DNA of 35,859 bases from DATKZS01 sp035527835 [NCBI: bacterium] (GTDB lineage Bacteria > RBG-13-61-14): the NCBI GenBank assembly GCA_035527835.1, contig DATKZS010000221.1, positions 1 to 35,859 of the forward strand. The letters run 5' to 3'. Under the pieces are notes generated by a model that did not search any database, had not been told where the DNA came from, and saw only the letters and a program-made list of their open reading frames with translations. Positions 1 through 8,055 of this stretch are shown one piece after another; the stretch's first letter is position 1, and each line of letters starts with the position of its first letter. The position numbers and the translations under genes were made by a program.

Positions 1-140
1 CCGGTTCGCCAAGCCGGTTGGGGCCAACGCTCCGGAGCTGTTCTTTTTTGGGCCGCAAAGAAACATCATGATTTACTTGGCGATCCTTGGCGCTCTTGGC
101 GTCTTGGCGGTTTTCTTACGGCCTATTTTGGACAAGAGTG
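1..140. mobile_element. Terminal half of a ~260 bp inverted-repeat element
   Basis: This is the right-hand part of a non-coding element whose other members lie at 2088-2343 and 31257-31520. Its outer end at 124-140 reads TATTTTGGACAAGAGTG, the inverse of the CACTCTTGTCCAAAATA end at 2088. The CTTGGCG-rich arm at 83-112 is a perfect 30-bp reverse complement of 35730-35759 at the far end of the window. Positions 1-36 are identical to 35824-35859. Joining the two window ends would make one 263-bp element, in inverse orientation to the other two copies. It stops 29 bp before the ABC ATPase start codon. No transposase is visible, so it would be non-autonomous if mobile. Confidence 0.75.
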
Positions 141-169
141 AAATAGGATGGGGAACAAGGAGTGATGAC

Positions 170-874
170 ATGAGCGAAAAGCCGGCCGGCGGCGACATCA
201 TCTGCCAACGGGTGACCAAGGTCTATACGATCAAGGACGTGGAGACCCATGCGCTGCGCGGGGTGGACCTGACCGTGAAACAGGGAGAGTTCACCGCCAT
301 CGCCGGGCCCTCCGGCTCCGGCAAGACCACGCTCCTCAACCTGATCGGCGGACTCGACCAGCCCACCAGCGGGACCATCCACCTGGACGGCCTCGAAATC
401 AGCGCCCTGCCCCAGGGACGCCTCTCCGAGATCAGGCTCCGCAAAATGGGCTTCGTCTTCCAGGCCTACAACCTGATCCCGGTGCTCTCCGGCCTGGAAA
501 ACGTCGAGTACATTCTCCTGCTCCAGGGCCTCTCCGCCAAAGAGCGGCGCGCCAGGGCCGAGGCCATTTTAACGGAGGTCGGGCTGGGCGACATCATGAA
601 CAAACGGCCCATGGAGATGAGCGGCGGACAGCAGCAGCGCGTGGCCGTGGCCCGCGCCATCGTGCACGAGCCCGAGCTGGTGCTCGCCGACGAGCCCACC
701 GCCAACCTCGACTCCAAGACCGCCGAGGGACTGCTTCATCTCATGCTCGTCTTGAACCAAAAAAAGAGCTGCACCTTCCTCTTTTCCACCCACGACGCCC
801 GCGTCATGGAGCACGCGCGCCGGCTCGTGTCCATCCGCGATGGAAAGGTGGACGCGGATGAAATTAAAAAATAA
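170..874 (+). CDS. LolD/MacB-type ABC transporter ATP-binding protein
   Basis: This is a 234-residue ATPase subunit of the small class that pairs with FtsX/LolE-type permeases for lipoprotein release or export from the inner membrane. Visible motifs are Walker [10 protein letters not shown] (46-54), Q-loop (about 98), signature MSGGQ (150-154), Walker B LVLADE (170-175), D-loop ANLDS and the switch His at 208 (STHD). The start at 170 is chosen because AAGGAG lies 7 nt upstream. The frame stays open back to 68, but that extension is translated repeat element. The stop overlaps the next gene by 17 nt, so the two are probably translationally coupled. No permease is in the window. An element copy sits directly upstream, so the gene may have been separated from its permease. 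The substrate cannot be inferred. Confidence 0.88.
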   Translation: MSEKPAGGDIICQRVTKVYTIKDVETHALRGVDLTVKQGEFTAIAGPSGSGKTTLLNLIGGLDQPTSGTIHLDGLEISALPQGRLSEIRLRKMGFVFQAYNLIPVLSGLENVEYILLLQGLSAKERRARAEAILTEVGLGDIMNKRPMEMSGGQQQRVAVARAIVHEPELVLADEPTANLDSKTAEGLLHLMLVLNQKKSCTFLFSTHDARVMEHARRLVSIRDGKVDADEIKK

Positions 875-2078
875 CGGGCCCCGCCCGGGCCGGACCCGGA
901 CGACCCGCGCGGCCATGCCGGCCGCGGCCGCCCTCGCGGCCCTGATCCTGCTCGCGCCCGGCATCGGACGCCCAGTGACCCTGTATGAGAAGCAGGACTT
1001 CAAGCTCAAGCTCGCCGGCCATCTCCAGGACCTGACCTCGTCCTCCGAAGACCCTTTCTTCGGCGGACACGTCGCCAACAACACCCAGCGCCTGCGCCTC
1101 ACCTTCCGCGCGCTGACCGGGTCCGTGCTCTCGGCGGAGGCGAGCATTGACACCACCTATACCTTCGGCTCCGCGCTCGACTCGCCCCTGTTCCTTCTCA
1201 CCAAGGACATGCCGCCTCAGACCTATTTTAACTGGCAGCGCGCGTACCTTGACGAGGGCGGCCGCTACGGACTGATCTCCGTCTATCGCGCGGTGCTGAC
1301 GGTGGAGGCCGAGAAGTACCGCGTGGTGGCGGGACGGCAGCGGCTGGCCTACGGCACCGCCCTGTTCTGGAGCCCGATTGACATCTGGAACCCGACGGGC
1401 CCGCTTGCGCTCGAGCCGGGCGAGAAGGTCGGGGTGGACGGCATCTCCGGCACCTGGTGGATCAGCGATAAGACCTCGGCCACCGCGCTCGCCGCCATCG
1501 CCGACACCTGGGACCAGGCCCGCGCCGCCGCGAGCTGGTCCTTTCAGCACCAGAGCTACACCTTTGACTTCCTGGCCGGCAAGCGCGGCCGGGACATGAT
1601 CTACGGCCTGGACTTCGTGGGCTACGTGGGCACCGCCGGCCTGCACGGCGAGTTCACCTATACCGTGGCCGACCAGCGCGACGATTATCCGCGCGCGGTC
1701 ATCGGCATGGACTATGCCTGGAAAAATTCGCTCTACGCGGCGGCCGAGTATTACCATAACGGCGGGCCGCTCCAGCTTGACCTCAATAACCCGCTCCTCG
1801 CCATCACCGCCCTGCAGGGCGCCACCGGCGTTGACACCGTGAACCGCAATTTCCTGGGCCTGCTCGCGACCTATGACCTGGACCCGCTGGTAAGGGGATC
1901 GCTCGCGGTAATTTACGACCTGGACCGGGGCAGCGAGGTGTTCGCGCCGTCGCTCTCCTGGTCGGCCTCCGGCTCGGTCGCGGTGAGCGGCGGCGGGCAG
2001 ATTTTCCGCGGCGCCTCGGACGGCGAGTACGGCTCTTATCCTGACCTGGGCTGGTTCAGGCTGCGCTGGGATTTCTAA
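858..2078 (+). CDS. Putative outer-membrane beta-barrel protein
   Basis: This 406-residue protein begins with an Arg/Lys-rich stretch and an Ala/Leu-rich hydrophobic segment, consistent with a signal peptide. The rest shows alternating aromatic and polar strands (for example YTFDFLAGKRGRDMIYGLDFVG) and a C-terminal FRLRWDF ending in Phe, as in many outer-membrane barrels. It contains a porin-like stretch VVAGRQRLAYGTALFW, a GRQ-type feature also seen in DUF1302-like barrels. The start at 858 follows GGAAAGGTGG and overlaps the ABC ATPase gene by 17 nt. The context suggests that the ATPase system delivers to or works with this barrel, which is inference. The exact family was not recognised. 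A repeat element begins 9 bp after its stop codon. Confidence 0.6.
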   Translation: MKLKNNGPRPGRTRTTRAAMPAAAALAALILLAPGIGRPVTLYEKQDFKLKLAGHLQDLTSSSEDPFFGGHVANNTQRLRLTFRALTGSVLSAEASIDTTYTFGSALDSPLFLLTKDMPPQTYFNWQRAYLDEGGRYGLISVYRAVLTVEAEKYRVVAGRQRLAYGTALFWSPIDIWNPTGPLALEPGEKVGVDGISGTWWISDKTSATALAAIADTWDQARAAASWSFQHQSYTFDFLAGKRGRDMIYGLDFVGYVGTAGLHGEFTYTVADQRDDYPRAVIGMDYAWKNSLYAAAEYYHNGGPLQLDLNNPLLAITALQGATGVDTVNRNFLGLLATYDLDPLVRGSLAVIYDLDRGSEVFAPSLSWSASGSVAVSGGGQIFRGASDGEYGSYPDLGWFRLRWDF

Positions 2079-2087
2079 TCCGGGCAT

Positions 2088-2343
2088 CACTCTTGTCCAA
2101 AATAGACATCAAGAAAAACGCCAAGACGCCAAGAGCGCCAAGGTTCGCCAAGTAAAACCGGATGTTTCTTGGATGCAAGTCTCGTAAAAAGGCGCATCGC
2201 CTTGACTCCAACCTGCTTGGCGAACCCGCTAACGGGAACGCCAAGAAAGATTAAACTGCCGGGAGGCCGGCTTGAGAATTTAATAAAAACATTGCCCTTG
2301 GCGTCTTGGCGTTTTTCTTGTGCCTTTATTTTGGACAGCACTG
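2088..2343. mobile_element. 256-bp MITE-like element with 9-bp target duplication
   Basis: The ends CACTCTTGTCCAAAATA and TATTTTGGACAGCACTG are imperfect inverted repeats. The element is flanked by identical TCCGGGCAT at 2079-2087 and 2344-2352, a 9-bp target-site duplication that begins directly after the upstream stop codon. Inside, a 24-bp arm at 2110-2133 (units of CGCCAAG) is perfectly complementary to 2297-2320. The central part holds CCAACCTGCTTGGCGAAC, shared with the copy at 31257. Short frames through it (LGVLAVF-type peptides) are translated repeat and not genes. No transposase is present, so any mobility would need one encoded elsewhere. Confidence 0.8.
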
Positions 2344-2399
2344 TCCGGGCATGACACTATAAGTCGGTTGGGGCGGAGCTTGACCTGTCTTACCGGCAT

Positions 2400-2708
2400 T
2401 TGCTAAAGTTGATTCCCGTGGAGAGTTGTAGTCATTGCGGCCGCGAGGTGAAGCCGACGGTCCACCGGCGGAGCGGGGACAAGCTATTCGAGGTTGACTA
2501 CTACCGGCTGGTCACGGGCGAGCTTGCCAGGGTGGCCATTCGGAATCCGCGCGACGAGTCGGAGCTGATGGAGTTCTATAAGTTGACCCGGCCGCGCTTC
2601 GTGGTCACCTGCGTTGATTGTTTTGACAAGGAGTCCGTCAAGAAGGAGCTGGACAAGCTGTTTTCCGGAGTGCCTGAAGACAAGGCCAATGGGCGGGAAG
2701 AGGGATGA
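2400..2708 (+). CDS. Small zinc-ribbon protein of unknown function
   Basis: This protein of about 102 residues has two CxxC pairs, CSHCG near the N-terminus and CVDC about 60 residues later. The arrangement is typical of a structural zinc ribbon. The C-terminus is Lys/Glu-rich. Codon use (G/C at most third positions) supports real coding. The start is uncertain: TTG at 2400, TTG at 2409 and GTG at 2418 are all in frame, and none has a strong ribosome-binding site. A loose promoter-like pair, TTGACC at 2380 and CTAAAG at 2403, lies over the proposed start, which would favour the later GTG. A 7-bp hairpin (GAGGGAT/ATCCCTC, 2700-2717) covers the stop codon. The SCP2 gene follows after 48 nt in the same direction. 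No function can be assigned. Confidence 0.65.
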   Translation: MLKLIPVESCSHCGREVKPTVHRRSGDKLFEVDYYRLVTGELARVAIRNPRDESELMEFYKLTRPRFVVTCVDCFDKESVKKELDKLFSGVPEDKANGREEG

Positions 2709-2756
2709 CTATCCCTCCCTCACGCCGAAACAACTGTAACCAACAAGGAGGGAACA

Positions 2757-3380
2757 ATGAGCACGGGATCGTTTGAAATGCCGAAGGCGCCGATGGACAT
2801 TACGCCGGCGCGCTTTTTCGGGGAATGGCTTCCGGCCCAGGTGGAGCCGTTCAAGCCGCTGATCCAGGCCATGGCCGGAGACATCGCGTTTACCATGGCG
2901 ATCAAGGTGACGGGAGATGGCGGCGGCGAGTGGACGGTCAAGCTCGCCGGCGGCAAGCTGGAAGTGGTCCCGGGACTGGACCCCGCGGCCCTGGTCACCC
3001 TGGCCTTGTCCGAGAAGAACTTTGTTCAGGCCGTGACCGGCCAGCTCGACGATCTCCGGATGCAGCCGCAGGGCCTGCCCAAGGGCGGGCTCACTCCGGA
3101 GATCATTAAGCAGCAGGCGCAGAAGAACATCGAGGCCCTGACCCAGATCCACGGCCTGATGGAGTTCCACGCGGAGGACCCGCAAAGACCGTTCATGGTC
3201 GGCATCAAGTTCGCCGGTCCGATGAAGGACCAGGCCGACTGCGTGATCAAGATGGACCAGGAGGACATCCGGTCCATGGTCAAGGGCGAGACCAATCCCC
3301 AGGCCGCCTTCATGTCCGGAAAAATCCGCATCGAGGGAGACATGGGGCTGCTGATGCAGCTCGCGCCGCTCATGATGTGA
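2757..3380 (+). CDS. SCP2 sterol-binding domain protein
   Basis: This is a 207-residue protein whose ending (NPQAAFMSGKIRIEGDMGLL, then MQLAPLMM) is the hallmark of the SCP-2 fold, a small domain with a hydrophobic tunnel that binds lipids or acyl-CoAs. Two SCP2-like halves may be present: the first half contains GGEWTVKLAGGKLEVVPG and a second similar stretch leads to the ending. The start is secure, with AAGGAGGG 5 nt before the ATG. No signal peptide is seen, so it is probably cytoplasmic. It lies downstream of the zinc-ribbon gene and may share its transcript. In anaerobes such proteins are usually called putative sterol carriers without a known ligand. The ligand here is unknown. Confidence 0.8.
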   Translation: MSTGSFEMPKAPMDITPARFFGEWLPAQVEPFKPLIQAMAGDIAFTMAIKVTGDGGGEWTVKLAGGKLEVVPGLDPAALVTLALSEKNFVQAVTGQLDDLRMQPQGLPKGGLTPEIIKQQAQKNIEALTQIHGLMEFHAEDPQRPFMVGIKFAGPMKDQADCVIKMDQEDIRSMVKGETNPQAAFMSGKIRIEGDMGLLMQLAPLMM

Positions 3381-3732
3381 TCCGATCCTGATCCCGGCCG
3401 CGGGAGTTCATTCGGACCCCGCGGCCGGCCGGAGCGCGTTCCTTCACGCCCCGCCCGGCCGCGGGGCGTCCGGGGCCGGGTTCCGTTTCCGGCCTGAGGA
3501 CTCGCGCCTCTGCACTACTAACATGCAAGATGCATAAATTTCTTTGCACTTTTCGCGAAATCATGCGCACCCGGCTGAAAGAATAAATGAACAAGGATAT
3601 ACAGGATATTCAGGACAAGAAAATCTTATCCTTGACATCCTGAATATCCTTGTTAATAAACTCTTTGGTTGCGGCCTTAGGCCGCGCTAGGTTGACCCTC
3701 CCGGCGACGCGCTCCTATAATGACTGATTATC
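3381..3732. other. Intergenic region with GC hairpin and palindromic repeat
   Basis: No gene is supported in this 352-bp gap. It holds a perfect 9-bp hairpin at 3446-3469 (ACGCCCCGC, six-base loop, GCGGGGCGT) without a T-tract, and a palindromic repeat at 3590-3654. Between them lies an AT-richer stretch, 3520-3590, which may contain the promoter of the following glycosyltransferase gene. No clear -35/-10 pair was identified. Confidence 0.6.
3590..3654. repeat. Palindromic ACAGGAT-type repeat, copy 1
   Basis: The arms AACAAGGATAT.CAGGAT and ATCCTGAATATCCTTGTT are inverted around a short centre. This is a diverged member of the family also found at 26895-27112, 29600-29682 and 34567-34650, here with GGATAT in place of GGATTA. 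It lies between genes and could form a hairpin in RNA. The function is unknown. Confidence 0.65.
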
Positions 3733-6312
3733 ATGTCCAGGAAATCAGGCGCCACCAGCAGAAAAAAAGCCCAGACCTCGGAAGCGAAAGCCGCGGGGAC
3801 CCAGGGCCCCGGCCCCGCGACCGGAAGCGGGCTGGACCTCTTCCGCCGTCTTCCCTCGTGGTGGCCGGTCCCGCTGTTCATGCTGATCGGCCTGTACTTC
3901 CGCCTGTCCACCACCTTGTGGGAGCCGCTCATTTACCCGGACTCGATGCAGTACATGCACCAGGCCCGCGAGATCAGGAGCGGGGTGTTCTTCGAGAAGG
4001 ACTACGACCTGGATCAGGGCTTCATCAAGTCGCGTCGCGTGCCGCCGCTGTATTCTTTCCTGCTCGCCCCCTTCGCCAAGACCCAGGCCGACATGGAAAA
4101 GGTCGGAATCATCACCTCGCTGCTGCTCAGCAGCCTCACCTTCATCCCGCTCTACTGGACCGTGCTCATGATTTTTTCGCGGAGGGCCGCGCTGATCGCG
4201 TGCGCCATTTTTTCCTTCCAGGCCTTCGTGCTCTTCTTCGCAAGCCCCATCCTCACCGAGGCGGCCTTCACCTTCATCTTCGCGTGCGTGATCGCGGCGT
4301 CAACGCGGGCCTTGATCCGGCCGGGGCTCGCGGCGTTTGCCCTGTGCGGCGTTCTGTCCGCGCTCCTGTACCTGACCCGGGACGTTGGGCTCACGGCGCC
4401 GCCGCTGATCGCGGGCGCCGCGCTCATCAAGTTCAGGGCCATTGACCGGCTGGCCTGGAAAAAAACCGCCGTTTTGGTGGCGGTATTGCTGGGCTCGTTC
4501 CTGCTCGTTTCCTCTCCGTACTTCATCCACATCCGCCTGCGCACGGGCCACTTCGGCCTTAGCGCCCAGATGTCGAACACCAGCATCACGCGGCAGATCC
4601 AGCTCGAGGGCGGCGACCGCTATGAGCGCGACCGGATGAGGGGAGTGGAACCCGCGCTGGTCGGCCCGGGCGAGGCGCGGGGCATCGGCGGGATTATCAA
4701 AATCTCTCCGCTGCTCATCAGAAAGGTCTTCAGAAACATGGGGGAGTACGGCCTGAGCGGGGGTCAGAGGTTCACGCCCTTTTTGCTGGCGTTCATGCTG
4801 GCCGGGTGCTGGGGCTTGGTCCATGAATACCGCTCGGGCCGCGATCGGAGGAAGTTGTTCCTGGCCGTCTGGGTCACGGCCTGGATCCTTGCTTTCTGGG
4901 TCCTCTATTCCCTGGTCACGCCCTACATGGTGGACGAGCGTTACATGTATCCGCTCACGTTTCCGGCGGCCATGCTCGCCGCTTCCGGCATGGCCTGGGC
5001 CGCTGACGCCTTTCCCCGCGCTCTCCGCAAACCGGACGGCGAGCCCTTGGCCACCGGCCTTTTCACCGCGCTCGCCCTCGTCCTGCTCTGCGTTTTTTAC
5101 GTCCGCGAGCTTCCCGCGCTGTTATATCCCGACTCTTTCGAAGCGTTTGGCGGCATTTATCCGGCCCGGGCCGATTGGGCGGCCATGTTTCCGCTCGCCG
5201 GCGCGGCCGTCCTCACCACGCTCGCGCTCGCGCCGTCAATCCGGCTCATGCTGGGCTCCGACATTTCCAAGGGCGCGATGAAACAACTCGTCAGCGTCCT
5301 CATCGTTTTCCTGGCCGTCGTCGGCGCGGCCGCCATGATCCTTTCCAGGCCGGGCGCCGGCTTCATGCGCTCTTTGCCGGGCCTCCTGCTGTTCGGGACC
5401 GGGCTGGGCCTGATGGCGGACTTGGCCATGGCGCGATGGGAACGCTGGAATGCATACTGGCCCGCTTTCCTGTCCGCCCTGATCGTTGCGGCCGCCTTTT
5501 TTGCCCAGGTCCCGGATTATCTTGACATCCGCGCCAGGAGGTCGCCCGCCACCCTCTCCAACAAATACTCCTCCGGACACAAGGAAGCCGCCATGGACAT
5601 CAAGGCCCGCGGCCTCATTCCCCCGGGGAAGATCATCTGCGAGCGCAAGCCGTTCATGACCTATTACCTGGACGGGAAGCTGTACCTCGGCCCGGACCAT
5701 GAGCCGATCCCCAAGTCCATCCCCGAGGTGGAGGACCTGGTCGCATCCGGCGCCATTGACTACCTGGTGGCCGACAGCTTCACCTTCAAGGCCCTCCGGC
5801 CATACCTCACCGGCCTGGCCTTCTCCATCCGCCCGCTTCAGGGCGCCAGCGTCATTTACAGCCGCTATTTCCCCCAATACGATAGAATTATAACGGTCTA
5901 TGACTGCCATAAGCCCGAGACGGAGCTCGCGGGCCGCGGCTCGGCCCAGGAGCACCTGGACGCGGCCAGGGCCTACATCCAGCAGGGCAACATGGTATTC
6001 GCCTACCGCGAGCTTGACCAGGCCCTGGAAATGGAGCCGCTGAATAAAGAAGTATTGTTCCTTAAAATCCAGATCCTGTTCATTTTCTACCAATGCGCTT
6101 CAAGGCCCAATACCCCGACCCTCGCCCTCGCTCCCGACGTCCTGCCCGCCCTCGAAAAAGCGGCCAAGGCATATCTCCAGCTTGCGCCCGACGACCCCAA
6201 CGCCCAGTCAATCCACGACATGGCCACGCAATATTATCAATCGGAAATGAAGCTCATCCGGGATTTTAAAAAGCAAATACAACAGAAAAATTCGGAAGAA
6301 GCGGAAAAATAA
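3733..6312 (+). CDS. GT-C type membrane glycosyltransferase with TPR-like tail
   Basis: This 859-residue protein has about a dozen hydrophobic segments between residues 40 and 600. The first periplasmic loop (YPDSMQYMHQAREI) carries an acidic residue where ArnT/PMT-type (GT-C) enzymes keep their catalytic Asp. Those enzymes transfer sugars from polyprenyl-phosphate donors. A soluble domain follows, and residues about 720-850 contain TPR-like helices (AYIQQGNMVFAYRELDQALE, then EMEPLNKEVLFLK). The N-terminus is Lys/Arg/Ser-rich. The start is the first in-frame ATG and lacks a clear ribosome-binding site. The GH20 gene follows after 26 nt, so an envelope-glycan role is likely. The donor, acceptor and exact family are not determined. 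Confidence 0.7.
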   Translation: MSRKSGATSRKKAQTSEAKAAGTQGPGPATGSGLDLFRRLPSWWPVPLFMLIGLYFRLSTTLWEPLIYPDSMQYMHQAREIRSGVFFEKDYDLDQGFIKSRRVPPLYSFLLAPFAKTQADMEKVGIITSLLLSSLTFIPLYWTVLMIFSRRAALIACAIFSFQAFVLFFASPILTEAAFTFIFACVIAASTRALIRPGLAAFALCGVLSALLYLTRDVGLTAPPLIAGAALIKFRAIDRLAWKKTAVLVAVLLGSFLLVSSPYFIHIRLRTGHFGLSAQMSNTSITRQIQLEGGDRYERDRMRGVEPALVGPGEARGIGGIIKISPLLIRKVFRNMGEYGLSGGQRFTPFLLAFMLAGCWGLVHEYRSGRDRRKLFLAVWVTAWILAFWVLYSLVTPYMVDERYMYPLTFPAAMLAASGMAWAADAFPRALRKPDGEPLATGLFTALALVLLCVFYVRELPALLYPDSFEAFGGIYPARADWAAMFPLAGAAVLTTLALAPSIRLMLGSDISKGAMKQLVSVLIVFLAVVGAAAMILSRPGAGFMRSLPGLLLFGTGLGLMADLAMARWERWNAYWPAFLSALIVAAAFFAQVPDYLDIRARRSPATLSNKYSSGHKEAAMDIKARGLIPPGKIICERKPFMTYYLDGKLYLGPDHEPIPKSIPEVEDLVASGAIDYLVADSFTFKALRPYLTGLAFSIRPLQGASVIYSRYFPQYDRIITVYDCHKPETELAGRGSAQEHLDAARAYIQQGNMVFAYRELDQALEMEPLNKEVLFLKIQILFIFYQCASRPNTPTLALAPDVLPALEKAAKAYLQLAPDDPNAQSIHDMATQYYQSEMKLIRDFKKQIQQKNSEEAEK

Positions 6313-6338
6313 TCGGGCCCGATGAAAAGGAGAAGGAT

Positions 6339-7976
6339 ATGAAAAAAACCGCTCAGGCGATGATTGTCGGCGCGGCCATGGCCGCGGCCGTCTTGACCCT
6401 TCCCGCCCGCGCCGACCAGACCCCTCTCCCCCTGGTTCCGCTGCCAGTGGAGACGCACCGGGCGGACGGACGTTTTATCATGACCGACAGCGCCGTCATC
6501 GTCCTCCCTCCCGGCGCCGGAGCGGACTGGCGGGCGAGCGCGGAAATTTTCGCGGCCAAGGTCAAACAGAGGTTCGGGGTGGGCCTCGCACTCCAGGCCG
6601 GCGGCCCGGACGCGGGTTGCGGCCCGGACATCGCGTTGATCGGGTCACCCGCCGCGTGCGGGCTCAAGGACGGATTGCCCGAGGCCGGCGTGCCCGCCGC
6701 CGAGGGCTACCAGCTCGCGGCCGGACCGGACGGCGTCGTGGTCCAGGCCCGGACCGCGCATGGCTTCCATAACGCCCTCATGACCCTGCTCCAGCTCATT
6801 GACGGCAAGGCCTCGCCGCCCGCGATACCCGCCGTCAAGGTCCTCGACTACCCGCGCTTTGCCTGGCGCGGCATGCTCATTGACTCCGCCCGGTCCTTCC
6901 AGCCCCCCGACGTCATCAAGAAATACGTTGACCTGCTCTCCGAGCTCAAGCTCGACGTGCTGCACTGGCACCTGGTGGACGACCAGGGCTGGCGCATCGA
7001 GAGCAAGGTCTTCCCCAGACTGCACGAGGTCGGCGGCGTGCTCGCGCCCCTCTCCGATAAAAAGAAGCGGGCCCTGGACCGGGACGGCTGGGGCCGCGAC
7101 GGCCGCGGCTATTACACCCAGGACGAGATCAGGGAGATCGTGGCCTATGCCGCGGAGCGCCACGTCATGGTCGTGCCCGAGATAGACGTCCCCGGCCATT
7201 CCTCGGCCATGCTCGCGGCCTATCCCGAGCTCTCCTGCTCCGGCGACCCCGTCCCCATTCGCGGCATGCCGGGAATCTTTAGAACGGCGCTTTGCCCCGG
7301 CAAGGAGGACGTCTACCAGTTCCTCGACACCCTCTTCACCGAGCTCGCCACCCTCTTCCCCGCGCCCTACCTCCACATCGGCAGCGACGAGGTCATGGCC
7401 TCCGACTGGCTCTCCGCTCCCGCCAACCAGGAGCTGATCGCGAAGTACGGCTACACCGACAACGCCGGCCTGCAAAGCTACTTCGTGGGCCGCGTGAACG
7501 GGATCCTGCGCGGCAAGGGCAAGACCATGATCGCCTGGGACGAGATCACGGCCTACGCGCCGGAGGGAGCGGTGATCCAGGCCTGGCGCAAACAGGACTA
7601 CGCGCGGGTAGCGGCCGAAGCAGGGCGCGACGCCGTCATCTCGCCCGTCACCCACTGCTACATTGACTACCCGAACCTCACCTTCACCCTGAAAAATCTT
7701 TACGGCTTCGAGCCCCTTCCCGCCGGGCTCAAGCCGGACCTGGCCCCCCGCATCCTCGGCGGAGAGGTCAACCTCTGGGGAGAGCGCGTCACCCTTGACA
7801 ACATGGACCAGAAGACCTTCCCCCGCCTCATCGCCCACGCCGAGGTCATGTGGTCGCCGCCGGGCGAGCGCGACTGGAACGACTTCATCGCCCGCCTCAA
7901 ACCCGTGAAGAAGGACATGAAAAAGCGCGGGGTGGGCTTCGGCAAAACCTGGCGGGACCTTTTCATGTTACTTTAG
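6339..7976 (+). CDS. Beta-N-acetylhexosaminidase, family GH20
   Basis: This 545-residue enzyme removes terminal GlcNAc/GalNAc from glycans. It has a signal peptide (MKKTAQAMIVGAAMAAAV, cut near ARA-DQ), a GH20b-type N-terminal domain to about residue 165, then the catalytic barrel. Barrel features are WRGMLIDSARSF, LHWHLVDDQGWR, VPEIDVPGHSSA and the catalytic Asp350-Glu351 pair in HIGSDEVM. The usual motif is HxGGDE, so one Gly is Ser here. LWGERVT near the end is also typical. The ribosome-binding site AGGAGAAGG precedes the ATG. The protein is probably periplasmic or secreted. It lies 26 nt after the glycosyltransferase gene and upstream of the M28-like gene. NagZ at 31589 would act on similar amino sugars in the cytoplasm. 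Confidence 0.92.
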   Translation: MKKTAQAMIVGAAMAAAVLTLPARADQTPLPLVPLPVETHRADGRFIMTDSAVIVLPPGAGADWRASAEIFAAKVKQRFGVGLALQAGGPDAGCGPDIALIGSPAACGLKDGLPEAGVPAAEGYQLAAGPDGVVVQARTAHGFHNALMTLLQLIDGKASPPAIPAVKVLDYPRFAWRGMLIDSARSFQPPDVIKKYVDLLSELKLDVLHWHLVDDQGWRIESKVFPRLHEVGGVLAPLSDKKKRALDRDGWGRDGRGYYTQDEIREIVAYAAERHVMVVPEIDVPGHSSAMLAAYPELSCSGDPVPIRGMPGIFRTALCPGKEDVYQFLDTLFTELATLFPAPYLHIGSDEVMASDWLSAPANQELIAKYGYTDNAGLQSYFVGRVNGILRGKGKTMIAWDEITAYAPEGAVIQAWRKQDYARVAAEAGRDAVISPVTHCYIDYPNLTFTLKNLYGFEPLPAGLKPDLAPRILGGEVNLWGERVTLDNMDQKTFPRLIAHAEVMWSPPGERDWNDFIARLKPVKKDMKKRGVGFGKTWRDLFMLL

Positions 7977-8055
7977 AGGCTGCGGCCAGCCGCGTAGCAC
8001 CAGGCGTTCCGCTTTGATTTGCAGACCTTCACCTGTCGGGAAAGGGAGGACCAGG

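Noticed and set aside
68-169. 34-residue N-terminal extension of the ABC ATPase (LGALGVLAVF...)
   Set aside because: It is translated repeat element. A good ribosome-binding site and the family start lie at 170.
864-2090. 408-residue open frame opposite the barrel gene
   Set aside because: Antisense shadow in GC-rich DNA, with Gly/Ala/Arg/Val-rich low-information sequence. The plus-strand gene has a signal peptide and a barrel pattern.
2056-2354. Short frames on both strands within the element at 2088-2343
   Set aside because: They translate CGCCAAG/CTTGGCG repeats, differ between copies and have no ribosome-binding sites.
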